The notes beneath the pieces were generated by a model that saw nothing but the letters and a program-made list of their open reading frames with translations, was not told the DNA's origin and did not search any database. A DNA stretch of 64,000 nucleotides from Hyalella azteca. Its lineage: Eukaryota; Arthropoda; Malacostraca; Amphipoda; Hyalellidae. The stretch lies in contig NW_025931451.1 in the NCBI RefSeq assembly GCF_000764305.2, positions 857-64,856 of the forward strand, written 5' to 3'. A program made the position numbers and the translations under genes. Of this stretch, positions 21,341 to 34,261 are shown in pieces. Numbering within the stretch: the first letter of the stretch is position 1; every line of letters starts with the position of its first letter.

Positions 21341-21754
21341 TTATAACTTCGACTTTCAATAGAAGAGCCCTAAAATTTAATGAAATTGAAGTTGGCGGAA
21401 GTATATTAAAGTTTCATGGATATGAAAAGATAAGACAAAATAACGCAAACATGCTGATTATTCATATATATATATATATACTCTTATTAACGGACATCAA
21501 ACACTAACATTGCACGCATATCTCAAGTTAATAAATAGTATAAACTTTAGGTAAAAATAACAAGACTTTTCTCAAACGATCAACTTGAACACGAAAAATG
21601 GAGTTTCCTCGCACTTCGAATAAATTACGATTTCGGTTTTTCAAAAATAAAGTTACTTTCATAACCTCGAATGAATGAATCCTTAGTGATTGGAAGTCCG
21701 TGCAGTAGAGCAACAATAAAGCAATGAGAGAACATGGTCCAGGAGGCAGCCCCT

Positions 21755-21964
21755 TTCGTCATGAATGATACGAAAGTGTAAGGCAAGCCTAAGAATTTCG
21801 TCATGAATGGTACTAAAGTGTAAGGTAAGCCTAAGACATTCGTCATGAATGGTACTAAAGTGTAAGGTAAGCCTAAGACATTCGTCATGAATGGTACTAA
21901 AGTATGAGGCAAGCGTAACACTTTCGTCATGAATGGTACTTAAGTGGAAGGCAAGCCTAAGATC
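21755..21964 (-). repeat. 42-bp minisatellite, five units
   Basis: Units start TTCGTCATGAATGGTACTAA. The - strand is open across them (LGLPYTLVPFMTNV repeated), as expected of a 42-bp unit. No other gene signals. Confidence 0.9.
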
Positions 21965-22659
21965 TTACCTAGAAACAAACAAGACTGGTTAGTGGTTACA
22001 TAATGGCTATAAATAAATGGTGTAGGAACTGTTATCCAGAAAACTTCGCAGGTCCAACTCTTGAACCAGATCCTTGGTCACAAGCTAAAACATGAAGCGA
22101 GAATCCTCAGCTAAACGGCTCAGCGAGACGTCGTCTCATAAATAAACAGCAGAATAAAAGGCTATCTCGATACGGTGAAACGATTGCAAAAAATTAGTAG
22201 TACGAAACAAAAAATAGGAACTGAGATTCAGCATTTCTGTCTAAACTATACAACACAAATCTTAATAAGAATTTCTTAGCATTGCAAAAAGAACTAAGCT
22301 TATAGTTAACTTATGATAACGAGCATGAATCTCAACATTAAGGAGCATCTCAACATTCATTATAAACATTACTGAAATACAAATTTTTGAATACTATTAA
22401 CATGATATTTTTGATGCCATTTTTCAGAGAGATTTTTGAAAATATTTGATTAAGTGAAGACTTGAATTATGCAAACAACGTACTTAGAATTGTTCCAACT
22501 ATTAATTTGGTAATTCAGAAACATGCTAAATGTCAAATGCTCAGATACGATGCAGCAGAAGATACAAATACGATACAGGATGCTCCAGGGTTAAAAGATC
22601 CAAGGAGTAAACTACGAATTAGAAAGAGATGAGTCAACCTAGAAGCAAAGTATGCGTGG

Positions 22660-22850
22660 CTCCAGGCGACGACGAAATAACTTATTACATAAAAAGTCAA
22701 CACATTTTGATTAAGAAGAAAGGCGTTGAAGTATATGAGCACGATACTCAAGAGGCGAAGTTAAGTTTAGCTTCAAGGGACGAGGAAATAACTTGTTACA
22801 TAAAAAGTTCATTTATTTTGATTAGCAAGGAAAGCGTTGAAGTGTAAGAG
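22660..22850 (+). repeat. 111-bp tandem duplication downstream of nanos
   Basis: GAAATAACTTATTACATAAAA at 22674 recurs at 22785 with the surrounding 65 bases. Both strands are open across the pair. It lies beyond the nanos stop and may be in its 3' UTR. Confidence 0.65.
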
Positions 22851-23378
22851 CTGATGATCGTTTTCTGCTTGAAAATGAATTGAATCATATCTTTCATTCG
22901 TTACCAATTGCATATTACTATGAACGCGCACCCGATTCGTTAAAATTGGCGTCCACCTTAAACATGCCAATTTAACCTTGTTGCATTGATGCCATATTTA
23001 GGTTACGATTCTAAACAACAAGTATTTTAACTTATACGTACCCATTTTGTCCCCCTCGCACAAAACAACTCAATACCAATAGAACACGCATGCCCAATTT
23101 TAATTGGAGTTCACCAAACGAGTTCTTCACAATAAATTTTCGATTACTCTATTGGTTTACATGAAAAAATTACTTAGTGCAAAGACGGTAGAATAATAAT
23201 TGACAAAGTTTAAAACTAGATAGACTCATTTTACAGTGGTAAAACAAAAAATTGTCATGAAATAAGGCTCATTTGATTCGGTATCCGCGGTATCATTCGG
23301 ATAATAATTTTCTAGAAAATGCAAACAATTTGAAACATCACTTATGGCATCAAGGTAAATTTGCAAGAGTGAACGCAA

Positions 23379-23612
23379 TTATGGGCGCCAGAAGATGTCA
23401 GCAGGTGGAGGCTTGCTGGTGACAGCCATCATGTGAGCGACGTTGCGCCAATTGGTGACTTTGCCAGGAGGTAAGCCTGCCGCCACTGGATCGCCTCCAG
23501 TCACAGTGTTGAAGGGGCAATACTTGAGGGTGTGTGCCGAGTTTCCTGATGACCCGCACAACGGACACACGTACGTCCGCAGTACAGGACACGTGCAAAA
23601 TCCTCGTTCATC
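23379..23612 (-). CDS. nanos: Nanos terminal exon (zinc finger 2)
   Basis: 77 codons plus stop. DERGFCTCPVLRTYVCPLCG continues finger 1 and starts finger 2; the latter ends HTLKYCPFN. The C-terminal tail after the fingers (GGDPVAAGLPPGKVTNW onward) is about 45 residues and not recognised. Acceptor is TTTCAG at 23613-23618. Confidence 0.95.
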   Translation of the reverse strand, partial: DERGFCTCPVLRTYVCPLCGSSGNSAHTLKYCPFNTVTGGDPVAAGLPPGKVTNWRNVAHMMAVTSKPPPADIFWRP

Positions 23613-26600
23613 CTGAAATGGACAGCTCAAGTGAGAACGTTTAACGTCCTAACTTAAATACAAAGTCTTCATATTTTTCGTTACGGTTCACCGTTTGCAA
23701 TAAAATAGCTGGATAAACATAGAAAAAGTCAGATTGTCATCTCATTCACGAGTGGAGTACAAGTAGAACCTAATTTGTAGAAGCCCATGGGGACGAGTTA
23801 AGCCTGTCCGAGGCCTCAAGGCTCTTGATAAGCGCCTTAAGGCAGTATAACATCTAAGGGAGGAATGTGTAACCGGTAATGTGGTAACAATATGGCTAGT
23901 AGCGTGGTCGGGGTAACCGGAGGAATTCAGGTGATATGGGGATCTAAATTAAGAGCGTCTGGGTTTTTCTTCTTTATTATTTCAGGTTCTGCCAGACTAT
24001 GTAACGTGGTGATACAAGCATGAGGTAAATTTCTTCACGTATGAAATCCAAACAAGAGTATGAAATCCAAACAATCCAGTGTTATTCGCAAGCTATCCTA
24101 TAGTAATTTTGGTATCACCGAACGGCAGCGCGTCTTATTTCGAATAGCCTGTAACGGTTCTGGAGCTCGGTTACCGATGTTGCCAGAGTCGCGAGAAGAA
24201 GATTTTTAGCTTACTCTTATTCTATGACTTAAAGAATTATATTATTTAACCTTATTAGGGCTTAAAACTATTGTAAAATCATCGGAACATTTTTATAGTT
24301 ATGGACTGGCCATGATTAACTGGCTTACGAAGATGATTATTTTAGTTATTTGTGACGCTATCGACCAAAGTTCACGAGCATCGTCATAATTACGGTATTA
24401 ACTCTGCGACAAAGTACAGCTTTACACCTAATAATCTCAAAGGAAAAGGAAGCTATAAACTAAAAAAACTGCGTTTCAACTTATCCACGCGACAACATTT
24501 CTTCTCGCTTCGAGTCACTGACATGTGGAACAGCCTCCCTGAAGATATTGTTGACGCTCCGAGTATGAACGCGTTCAAGAACAGACTAGACAAGGCCATG
24601 CATGAGCATATGTTCAGTCTTAAAATGCCTCGTACCCTACGGAAAAACTGATATCTAGAAGCGATTTTAAATCTACCGTCCGTTGAAAAGATCTGATCAA
24701 AAGGCCAGTCTAGTCAAGAAAAGCACAAGAATCGGCGACAGGCCTATCCAGGCCTATTCCTTAAATGCCGAAGATACTATACTATACTAATATCTCTCAG
24801 CTTGGAGATTATACACTAGAATATTATCTAGTCACTACACATCTCATCATAAAAAGCCTTAGACTTGATGGCAAGATGTTACAAATAATAATCGAAAGCC
24901 AGTTGGGAAGAATGATAAACGAACACTGAAATCTTAACAGAATTTTTGATGAAACGTCAGGTTTGAATGCTGTACGAAGCTGTTAAGTTGCAAAAAAAGT
25001 AATTGTCTTAGGATCATTGAAATGTTTCGACAAACAATTCGCACAAAATATAATGGCTGCCTAAGATGCCATGGATGTTGGAGATCTTAAAAATAGTTGA
25101 TGTGAGACAATTTCGCGAGTTTCAAAACGCATTTAAATAGTCCAAAATCTTCGAAGTATTCAATAACTACTACATGATCATGGTCAAAGATAAGTAAATA
25201 CCTTAACAAAGGACTTAGCACAGAAGTTTCACGCCCCAGTTTCTAAGGAAGTTTTTGCAACACAAGTTTAGGGTCATGCAATGTAGACTGTAGAACGTCT
25301 CACCTTGAGCGAATGGGCTTTATAGAAGGTGGAATGGTAGCCGTTGTTCTTGCAGAAAACGCATCCTTTATTCGGAGAATCGTTGACATCTGTCACAGGA
25401 GCGCTTGGCTTGGCGGGAGGACTGCGGAGCTGCATGGCTGGGACCTCGATGTTCTGCACCACGGCCAGCTCTTGCATCAGCGATACCAGCTCTAGAACAT
25501 TGTCCAGAAACTGAATTATGCAACGATATACATTAAATTTACTTATGTGCTGTTTATTAAAGGAATGCAACTGGAAAATAATATCAAACACTGAAAACAT
25601 TTCACAACTTACCTAGAATGAAACCTCACAAGAATTGGGCGATTTAAAAGCTTTAATTTGAGATTCAAAATATAGCGCAGTCCATCTAATCCTGTTACTC
25701 AATCTAAACATGAAAAACCTACAATTGTATGAATTCGATAAACACATTAGGTACCTATTACATTAAGTAAACGTTTTATTGCATCAAGTATGAGGATTTT
25801 GACCTGCAGTGCATGGAATATTTTTTTGGATTAAATACCAATCAAAAGTCGTTAATGAACGTGAAATGGTTAATCTTCAACACCACAAATGACTTGTAGT
25901 TGCATTGTAATAAACGTAGTATGCAGCTCTACGTTAACAAATATAGACAAGATCCAGTAGTTAGAGCGATGTTATGCGAGTAGCCACGAACCAGCATTTT
26001 GGCCGCGACATGGAAACGGTTGGAGTTGCTGCTGTGCAGCAGGCATCATTCGGTCGCCAGGGTGAGGCAGCGCTGGGCGTTCGGGCGGACCCATCACGAG
26101 GTTTGGCAGAAACGTTCCATTGTAATGCGTGCGTAAATTTGGAGGCACGTTACTAGTCGCGAAGCACTGCGCGGCAGAAGCACCGGAGTTATTCAGAGGA
26201 GAAGGTGCCTGGTGTGACTGGAAAAATGCCGGGTAAGTTTCATTTGGATAACTTGAAGGTGCCTCCCCGACAGAATGAGCATTAACAGACCGCTCTTTAT
26301 AAGGGTGGTATTCTTTCAGTTCCTGCTCAGTCACTAGAGCATTGGATGAAACGTTAAGGTTTGCACATGACAAAGTAGAAAGTGGTTGTCGCCACATTTG
26401 AGTTCGTTCCGTCTTTTGGTTCATGACATTTGTCTTGTTCACATTGTTAGGAGCAGCGAAGTTTTCCTTGCCAACGACTTCATAAGTGAAATGTTGGCCA
26501 AGCTCCTCTTTTATGTTATTGCCTCCAGCAGCCGAGTGGTACTTTAAATTCGGATGATTTTTGTTAGGCGTAGTTTCACCTGAGCTGGAACGGAGATCGT

Positions 26601-27636
26601 TGGGGTCAGGATTTCCAGCGTCATTCTTTGTAGGCCACATCGCCCATTGGTTGTTGAGATTACGACACAGAAGCTTGGGCTTTCCGTCAAATTTACCACA
26701 CTTGTTGAGACTACCGCAGCTCGTAACAGTAGGAGATGAATAAGGCGGACTACCAACAGCCCTCCATTTATTTGAATCCCTAGGCGAGTTCACAGCACTA
26801 CCATTAGGTGTGAAGTTCATTCTGAACGGAGGTGTCCCAAAGAAATTCCCATCAGTGACCCTAGTAGGTGTAGCTGCTGGTGTGCTGTTAGCAGAGGTAC
26901 AACTGAAATGGCTCCTGGCAGGGTATCCCTCAGCCACGTAAGAGGTGCATGGAGATGCCACGTAAGAGGTGCATGGAGATGCCACTGATGTATTATGAGA
27001 AGACGCACTGCCTCTCCCAGGGGATACAAAGTTGAGAGTAGCCGAGTCCGAACTGTGAGACGAGCTTGAAGAATCTCCATCAAGCAACCATTTATTAATT
27101 AGCTCAGGTCTGAACGGTTCCTGTTGCTTCACAATAGACTTCGTACCATCGCATTTGATTTCTGACGCGTTCACAGCAGAATTACGAGTCCCCGCTCCAG
27201 AAGCTTGGATGGATGCTACACCGTTATTAAACATGTCGTCAAAGCCGTTGAAAATAGGATCATTGCTTGCAGTGGTATCAGAAACGCTCGCTAGCTGCAC
27301 AGCAAGATTGAACAGATCTGGTAACACATCTCCTGTCTGAATGGGCGGTGTATCCCAGATGGATGCAAGGCTGCCTAAATTCTGCTGGCAGTTTTCCAAA
27401 CCAGCCTCGGTCTTCACGGCCTCGCTGCTTGAGCTTGTAGCTTCAGCCATAGAAGACGCAGGTTCTTTGAGCCACTGCATCTTATCGTTGTTCGTGGACC
27501 ACGAGCCATACTTCTCCAGTTCATGCTCCAGGAAAGTCAGACTCAACGGCGATGCGACATTCTCAGTCAAATGCTGCCTGCTCTGAGGAAGAGATGCGGC
27601 GGAGGTTGACTGCGATGACTGGGAGGCTGCCATCAT
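23379..27636 (-). CDS. nanos: Nanos, CCHC zinc-finger translational repressor
   Basis: Coding exons on the - strand: 27636-about 25975, 25510-25304 and 23612-23379. Exon 2 to exon 3 is an exact phase-0 junction (AAG|GTGAGAC to TTTCAG|GATGAA). It rebuilds the two nanos CCHC fingers, CVFCKNNG...H...C and YVCPLCGSSGNSAHTLKYCP. Nanos proteins bind RNA with Pumilio and recruit CCR4-NOT to repress mRNAs in germ cells. Exon 1 encodes about 550 low-complexity residues rich in Ser, Asn and Pro, much longer than in most family members. I start at the first in-frame ATG pair (27636); the frame is open to about 27730 and may be entered by splicing. The exon 1 donor is unresolved: the GTs near 25990 are weak and out of phase with the exon 2 acceptor, so a small exon may be missing. 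Confidence 0.9.
24430..24790 (+). mobile_element. CR1/L2-like LINE 3' end in a nanos intron
   Basis: Encodes SYKLKKLRFNLSTRQHFFSL, DMWNSLPEDI and NAFKNRLDKAM, then AAGAATCGGCGACAGGCC and a (TACTA)n tail. Opposite in strand to nanos. One of the better preserved 3' ends. Confidence 0.85.
25304..25510 (-). CDS. nanos: Nanos exon 2 (first half of zinc finger 1)
   Basis: 69 codons in phase 0 between acceptor AATTCAG|TTT and donor AAG|GTGAGAC. Begins with a hydrophobic helix (FLDNVLELVSLMQEL), then IEVPAMQLRSPP and CVFCKNNGYHSTFYKAHSLK. This holds C, C and H of the first CCHC finger, and its last Cys comes from the next exon. Confidence 0.93.
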
Positions 27637-27779
27637 ATGTTGCTTGGGTGGATACACTAGTTCACTGCAAGCTCCAACAGCCCCTGGATAGCTATTTTCT
27701 TCACTGGCTATGGTCAATTTTCCCCTGGAGCTGACTCAACGGACCTGGTCAAATGAGACAAATGATAAATATTACGCAT

Positions 27780-30700
27780 GAAAAAAAAAATTAAAATTAC
27801 TCAACTAGAAACAATGAAATATATGTAGTCCCAGAAATATAAATGGACACACGATTCGCTAATACAGTGCGTACAGTGAGGGCCAATGAAGAAGGTCTGA
27901 CAATCACATTCTCATGTTTGTAGTAGAAAAAGTATGCAGAATAAAATGAAAGCTGTACATATGAAACATCATGTTTTATAATATTTTCACTATGACAAAG
28001 AACAATTTATCAGAACAAATAGAGTCATAAGACACGTTTTCATGTTAGACTCATTTCATTCATCACATCAGATCTAACAAAATATCAAACATTCAACTTT
28101 ATTTTCTGATGCCTTTTACAGTGGATTCTGAATAATTGATTTATTTTTCAACTCCAGAGCTTTTTGTTGATTCAAGTTCACTATATACCAGCAGGAAAGA
28201 TGTTAAAAATTCATTTAGATAACTCATTGGTTTTACATCAAAATAAAAATGTCTATTCAAGGTAGTGCCATAGAAAAACTACCTAAACAATTTTGCAAGT
28301 CAATTTTCATATTAAGACTTGACTACAAATTTTACACTCAGACAATGAATTCTAATCCAAAGAAAAAATTACATGCACACAATTAATTGATAGATTATGA
28401 TAAAATATTTATACACAGCACATGGAAATTCAAACAGACTCCTTTCATTGAATTGTACCAATTGCAAACAAGAGTATATAAAGTTCATGATGGTTAGAGA
28501 AAGCACTCGTTAATAAAAAAATCATTCACCCAAGTAAAAGTAATTTATTTCAGGTAGAAATAAACTCTACTGAGTGAACTGAAATACTCACAATTTCTAT
28601 CTCAATTTCTCAAATATCAACATAGCCACATTTACTAGAATAGATATTATTGTAAGGTAATCTATAGGTACTTTATTCTAGGCAGGGGAAAATTGAGTGA
28701 TGGCTCTATTATGATGGGAGTAAAATAATTGTATTCTCTGAAACACCACAAATTATCTGAATTTGTTCTACCTGCTTTTAATTCTTAATTAATCAGTTGC
28801 TTCAAGATTCAGGTCAACATATTGCTTACTCACTAGCAATGATTCAATAATTAAAATGTAAATATTCCACAAAAATGTATCTATCTTTTTGATTTTTATT
28901 TATGTATTTATCACATGAAATTATATTTTGGAGTTTATCTTCATCACGAGTTGAAAATTCCTAATAGAGCCAAATAAAATGCATGTCCACAGAAAATAAT
29001 CACAAGCATATGAATCAATCTATTAACAATTTCATATATTATTTATAATTTAGCTCAATTAAACCACTTATATAGCCAATCTATGAAGACAATCTTGAAA
29101 TATATAACATTAAAGAGGAAGGCCAACTCAATCCAGCTTTAGGGTATGATGCATCCATCAGGCAGCAATACCAGGGCACTTAGAGCCTGATGCATGTTAG
29201 ACTCATTTAGTCTATAGGCTCATTTAAAAATTAGCAAAATATCTAAATCAATACCTTGCAACAACAAAAATATGCAGAATTTCTCTAGATTGTGCAATAA
29301 TGTATGACCTATTGCTAAGAGCATTTAAATATTCATGGTTCAAAATTAAGTATTAAAATTAAATAAGTAAATATTATTTTCTCAACTACAATCATTAGAG
29401 CAAAAAAGTCCTATTGTTCAAATTAGAACATGATAATTAAAGCAAAATCTATCTAACTTTAATTACATTAGTTTACTATTATTAATTAACTAGATATTGG
29501 TAATTATGTCTCTTAAAAATGTGAAAAACTATTTACAATTTTATTGTCTGAAGAACTACTTTCCTTCAAATGCATATAATTTTAATACTTTGCAGATGGT
29601 GGCTGATTATAAAGGCACTATAATTCAGCCTCAAGCACAAACTGAGTCTTGCTCAGCCTTCTTGGTAACTTTTTTTTGGAAGGGAATTTTAAGCAACAAC
29701 ATTCTTTAACTTCTCAATGTTAGGCTTAAATATTAAAAAAAGTTAAGAATTGAATTTTTCAATATACAGCTGAAACTTTTGCATATATTAGTTCAGAATT
29801 GTAAAAATTGACAGTTCAGAGATAGAAGTTACGCAAGATGCAAAACTCACAATGTTGCAGTTTCATAATAAAAGCTTTGTATCAACATTCAAGTGAAGAA
29901 TAACTGGAAATTGGTATAATATGGTTAAAATGGCAATTTGTCATAATTTATAATGGAATTTAGGAGAATGAATAAATGAAGATACACATCACATTTGATC
30001 AAACACTATAACTGGGTCTCTACTTTTTTCTCTGGGTACTCTACTTATTTCTCTGGGCTACAGAGAAATATTCCATGACAGAAACACAGTCCAACAACTT
30101 AATTAATAATTACAATATATGCTTCAAAAATATATTATTATTTCTCACTGCACAGTGACACACATAACATATGTATTTTTGATCATTCTTCAGTTTTATT
30201 ATTTTGTTCATTATTTAAGCTGCCTGTATACTGTCAATGCCACAGCACTCAAGCCTTCCATGGGCAAGTTACCATACATGGACACTTAAAATTTCTTCCC
30301 AAAAAGTCCCATAGCCACCTCCTCAAGTTTGTGTTTGAGGCAATGTCATCATGACTAGCTGCCAATCATCTGACCATAGTTTTGTACATACTACATAGCA
30401 TCACCCCCTGCTATGCCCAAAAATTCACACTTAAGCATTTATATACACGAAAGTTTTGAATTGGACCACAAAATTTAGGATAATATCTCATTTTTTTAAA
30501 TAGAACTAGCATTATTAACTAAATTATTCAAGGTAACTTGACTGAATTTAATTATATTGAATCTTTATTATTGCTCCTTATATTTTTATGTTTAATTTTG
30601 AATTATATGAAAAAATGTGTGCAGTGACTGTATTTGATAAATTTTTCAACTGAGATTTAGGATTCCAAAAACAAAATTTTGATAAATACATTGGAGTAAA

Positions 30701-32430
30701 TATCTTATAATTGTTCATACCTACTGAAATTTCCACATATCTCATCATTCTATGCTTTCTTAGGTAAGGTTCAAGTTGCCAGCCTTCAGTAGAAAGATTA
30801 TATTTAATTAAAAAACCACATTTCCCCAGCATCTAAAAATAGTTTCACGGTCATCATGTGTATATTGAACCACACGAAATGTAGTTCAGACAAGAATTAT
30901 ATTGTTTTTAATGACAATCATCAAGTGGCCCATGGGCAGGAGGAGCAAGCATAGATGCCAGCATGATATATGTAACATCTGCAATTTGCAAAGTCATATT
31001 CATAATAGGGAGACTAATTAATCTGGGTTTGCTTCATTGTGTATTGAAATTTTGATCTATTTCAATTTTGATTATGTGATATTGATTATGGACTGATTAT
31101 TTATTAGGTAATTGATTATTGATTGATTATTAAATTATTAGTTGTTTATTTATGTAATTATTTGATTATTGATTTTGATTCAGTTAGATTCATTAATATT
31201 GAAGTCATAATATTCATTACTCATTAGTATTGTTCAAGTGAGAGATATTCAATCCTAGATAAACTTAATTGGGAAACTTTAGGCAACGTTAAATGGAATG
31301 AATTTTTGGGTTACTGATTGAAATGTTAATGATCAAAAAGAACTAGGTTGGATTTTTAGGAAGTTAATCCCCTAAATTACTGTTTTGATAAAATGTAAAG
31401 ATGAGTTGTCAGACTTAATGTGAATTAAATTTAAATTTATCATGAATTTAATTTATGTGGATTTGAATTAAAAAAAATGCAGCTTATGAATTATTTAACC
31501 CATGTTGTCATTGTTGTCATTGTGTACTAAAGTAATTCTAATGCAGTAATGCTTAACCCTTGTTTGCAGGTCTTATTTACCTATCCTAATTATCATGAAG
31601 CAAATAGGCTAAACACACATAAGCCTTGGACTTGCACACTTCTATTATCCTAGTATAATCCTACAATCCTATAGGAAGTAACTACAAAACCATTAAATTG
31701 CCAGCCAACTCAATAACTACCTCAGTACAACAACCCCCTCACAACTGTAGGGCCTAGGTACATCTCCATTACTCCATCCATATGCCATGGCCCATATGGC
31801 AATGGCTGAGCCTGACTGGCTCACCGCCTCAATGGCATATATAGTAATTTACATTAAACATTTTAGGTACAAAGAAAAAATTTCATTTAAACAAAGCCTG
31901 AGTCATGGTGATGAAGCCGAGAAATTTTATTTTAATTTTTTACTTCATTTTCGAGTCTTAAGTATACTAGGCTACTAACTACTAAGTACTAAGTCTAGTA
32001 AAGTATCAAGTTATCAACTTTCATGGATACCACCAATAAGCAATATCAATTAGGCTATCATACATAAGAAATCGGTTTTACTTTTCGGTAGGTAAACGAG
32101 GAAATTAAAAATTGACTGATTCTAAAAATCTGTCGTTTGCCACCATGAATTCCTGAGGAGTGAAGACACACAGGCTAATTTGTTTGTAAAGCGTGCGTAG
32201 GTACCTAGTACTTCACCAATTCAGCTTAGCGCCGCCTTAGCCATTGGCGCAGTATTGCCGCCGGTATCACAGAGACAGCCTCAGAGGTGCATCGGAATGC
32301 CAATAATGTCAGACAACAAATGAATATATCAATAGCTGAAATTGCTTTATATCGTTCTCTAGTAGGTAAGGGTGATTCAAGTATAAGAATAACGAAAAAT
32401 ACAATAAATTAAAATAACCACTTAGTGGCA
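27780..32430. other. Long AT-rich region upstream of nanos; no gene seen
   Basis: No coding signature. Probably a nanos intron if the exon guess at 32437 is right. ATTGATTATTGATTGATTAT-type repeats occur at 31060-31200. Confidence 0.55.
31985..32147. mobile_element. Diverged copy of the CATAGTGGCAAA MITE
   Basis: CTAGTAAAGTATC, CATGGATACCA and the right end TTTGCCACCATG follow the order of the copy at 62618. The left end is worn. Confidence 0.65.
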
Positions 32431-32436
32431 CTTACA

Positions 32437-32560
32437 GTCATCCGTTTTGTCCGTAACGTCAACCGAGGCTCGACTCGCGACTGGAAAAGGCCGTCAAATT
32501 TTGGCGGCAGTTTCTCGAACTCTCAAACAAAGCTACGGGTGACATTTTATCATATGATTT
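32437..32560 (-). promoter_or_regulatory. Possible nanos promoter / non-coding first exon
   Basis: On the - strand a perfect donor (GACT|GTAAGTG) ends a GC-richer segment containing TGCCGCCAAAATTTGACG, an E2F-like TTTGGCGG core, and a CGCGAGTCGAGCC stretch. It stands out from the AT-rich DNA around it and lies 4.8 kb upstream of nanos exon 1, which itself appears to start after an acceptor. Assignment to nanos is inference from orientation and position only. Confidence 0.3.
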
Positions 32561-33480
32561 TGCCAATAACTTAATATTCTATATGAAAATAGTGCGGAAG
32601 TTGATCTGAAATATATATCTATAAATTTGCTGTTGTTTGTACTCTTGTAAAAATTTCCTGATTTTCTTGGTACCTATATTTACTTTATGAAAAAGGTGTC
32701 ATTAATTGGACCGGACGACAGATACGAAAACCATGATGCTCGGCATTCCCTCCGATAAAAAAGTTTTTGGATATATATGAAATAGATATTATACAATCAT
32801 TAGTATTAATATAAATTAAATTAGTAGTATTAAATTAAATGTATGCATAAGTCAATGCTGCATATGCAGAATTTTGTTCGCGCGTGCACAACGGTGACAA
32901 CACAGGTCTCTACAAAAAAAATTGGAGAATTCTGGTGCCACACTATGAACCCAAATCTCTATTAGTCTCCCATTTTAAGATCTTTTATGCTAAAGTTTTC
33001 GAAAATTTCTGACTATGGCTCCTTTCTGAGATACTGTTTTGAATGTGGCAAAGTGTAACATTAATTTGCTTATCAGTGATGTTTAAAAGGCCACGTGGCC
33101 GCAGTATAGAATATTTGCCCGATTTATATAAATTAACTGCACTACAACGCAACCATTTTGTGCTGTTGTTAAATTTTTTGCCTGATCGTATTGGAAGCTC
33201 GTTCGGCAGGAGCGGCTCACTTTCTGTGTGCCTACAGCCAGCGAAGCGGGCGCGAAGCGGACGCTAAACTTATACTCTCCACTTTTGATATGCTGCTGCT
33301 GTATAATCACGTACAGGGGGGTTTGAGGTCAAAGTTTTCACTCGAGCCGTTTTTCCCAGGAGCTCAACCGTTAGAATCTCATGAAAATTGGCACAGAGAC
33401 GTACGCATATTTTTTCTACCAAACCTTCTTGTCGGATTTCCGAAATTCCCACTCCTTCCCCCCCAAAATCCCCAAAAAAG

Positions 33481-33481
33481 N
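33481..33481. other. Single-N assembly join
   Basis: An ambiguous base at the exact edge of the duplicated segment, so contiguity here is doubtful. Confidence 0.9.
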
Positions 33482-33973
33482 AATCATGCACGGAATCGAA
33501 ATAGAATAGGTAGGAAATTAAACATGTCGTAAAATATACGTCATTTGCTGAGGTTAGGTTCAAGCCAGGAACAAGTTCCTATGGCGACAATCACATAGGG
33601 TGGTTAAGTTAGGGTTGATTAGGGTACGGCAAAGTTAGTTCAGGTTAGGTTAGGTTAGGATAGGTTAAGTTAGGTTAGGTTGTGTTGGGTTAGGTAAGGT
33701 TAGGCAAGGTAAGGTTAGGTGAAGTAAGGTTAAGTGAGGTAAGATTAGGTTAGGACAGGTAGGATATGTCAGGCTGTGTTCAGTTCGGTTAGGTTATGTT
33801 AGGGTTTTTGGCTAGGTAAAACTAATGTAAGATTGTTTTAAACACTAATGATACACACAGGAAAAGGCCACAATTGGGGGATTGCTGTGTTTAGTAGGAA
33901 ATGTGTGGCAAAAAGAAGAAGAAGAGAGAAAAAGAAAAAAAAAATAAAAAAAAGTATAGCGGCTGATCTGGTT
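33482..33973 (+). repeat. 492-bp duplicated segment with TTAGG-like repeats, copy 1
   Basis: Nearly identical to 44397-44887 (one substitution and one poly-A length difference seen). The middle is a degenerate TTAGG/TTAAGG array (GGTTAGGTTAGGTTAGGATA) and it ends in an AAGAAGAAGAAG and poly-A stretch. It starts directly after the single N at 33481. Confidence 0.95.
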
Positions 33974-34261
33974 TATTGAGAATATCTGCAGACTTCGACC
34001 AATTCATTTGTTTACTGGGAAGAAGATAAAACTAAGTGTTGCCTGGCAGCAGATTGATGATTAGGCCGATCAGAGGGCTTGTCGTCGAATCTTGTCGTCT
34101 TGTAATCGACACAGAAAGCTCCCAAAAAATATTGTCTCTAGCCACGTTTATGTCCAAAACTACACATGTTATATTAACTGTCCAGTGGTCGCATTTTGGT
34201 GCGAGGCTGCTTCATACTATACGTATAACAAAGCATAGTCAAGTCAATTCTTGAAAGCGTT

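Noticed and set aside
21755..21964. CRISPR-like array
   Set aside because: Units are contiguous without unique spacers; plain minisatellite in a eukaryotic window.
33191..33532. 113-residue frame
   Set aside because: It crosses the N at 33481 and the edge of a duplicated segment.
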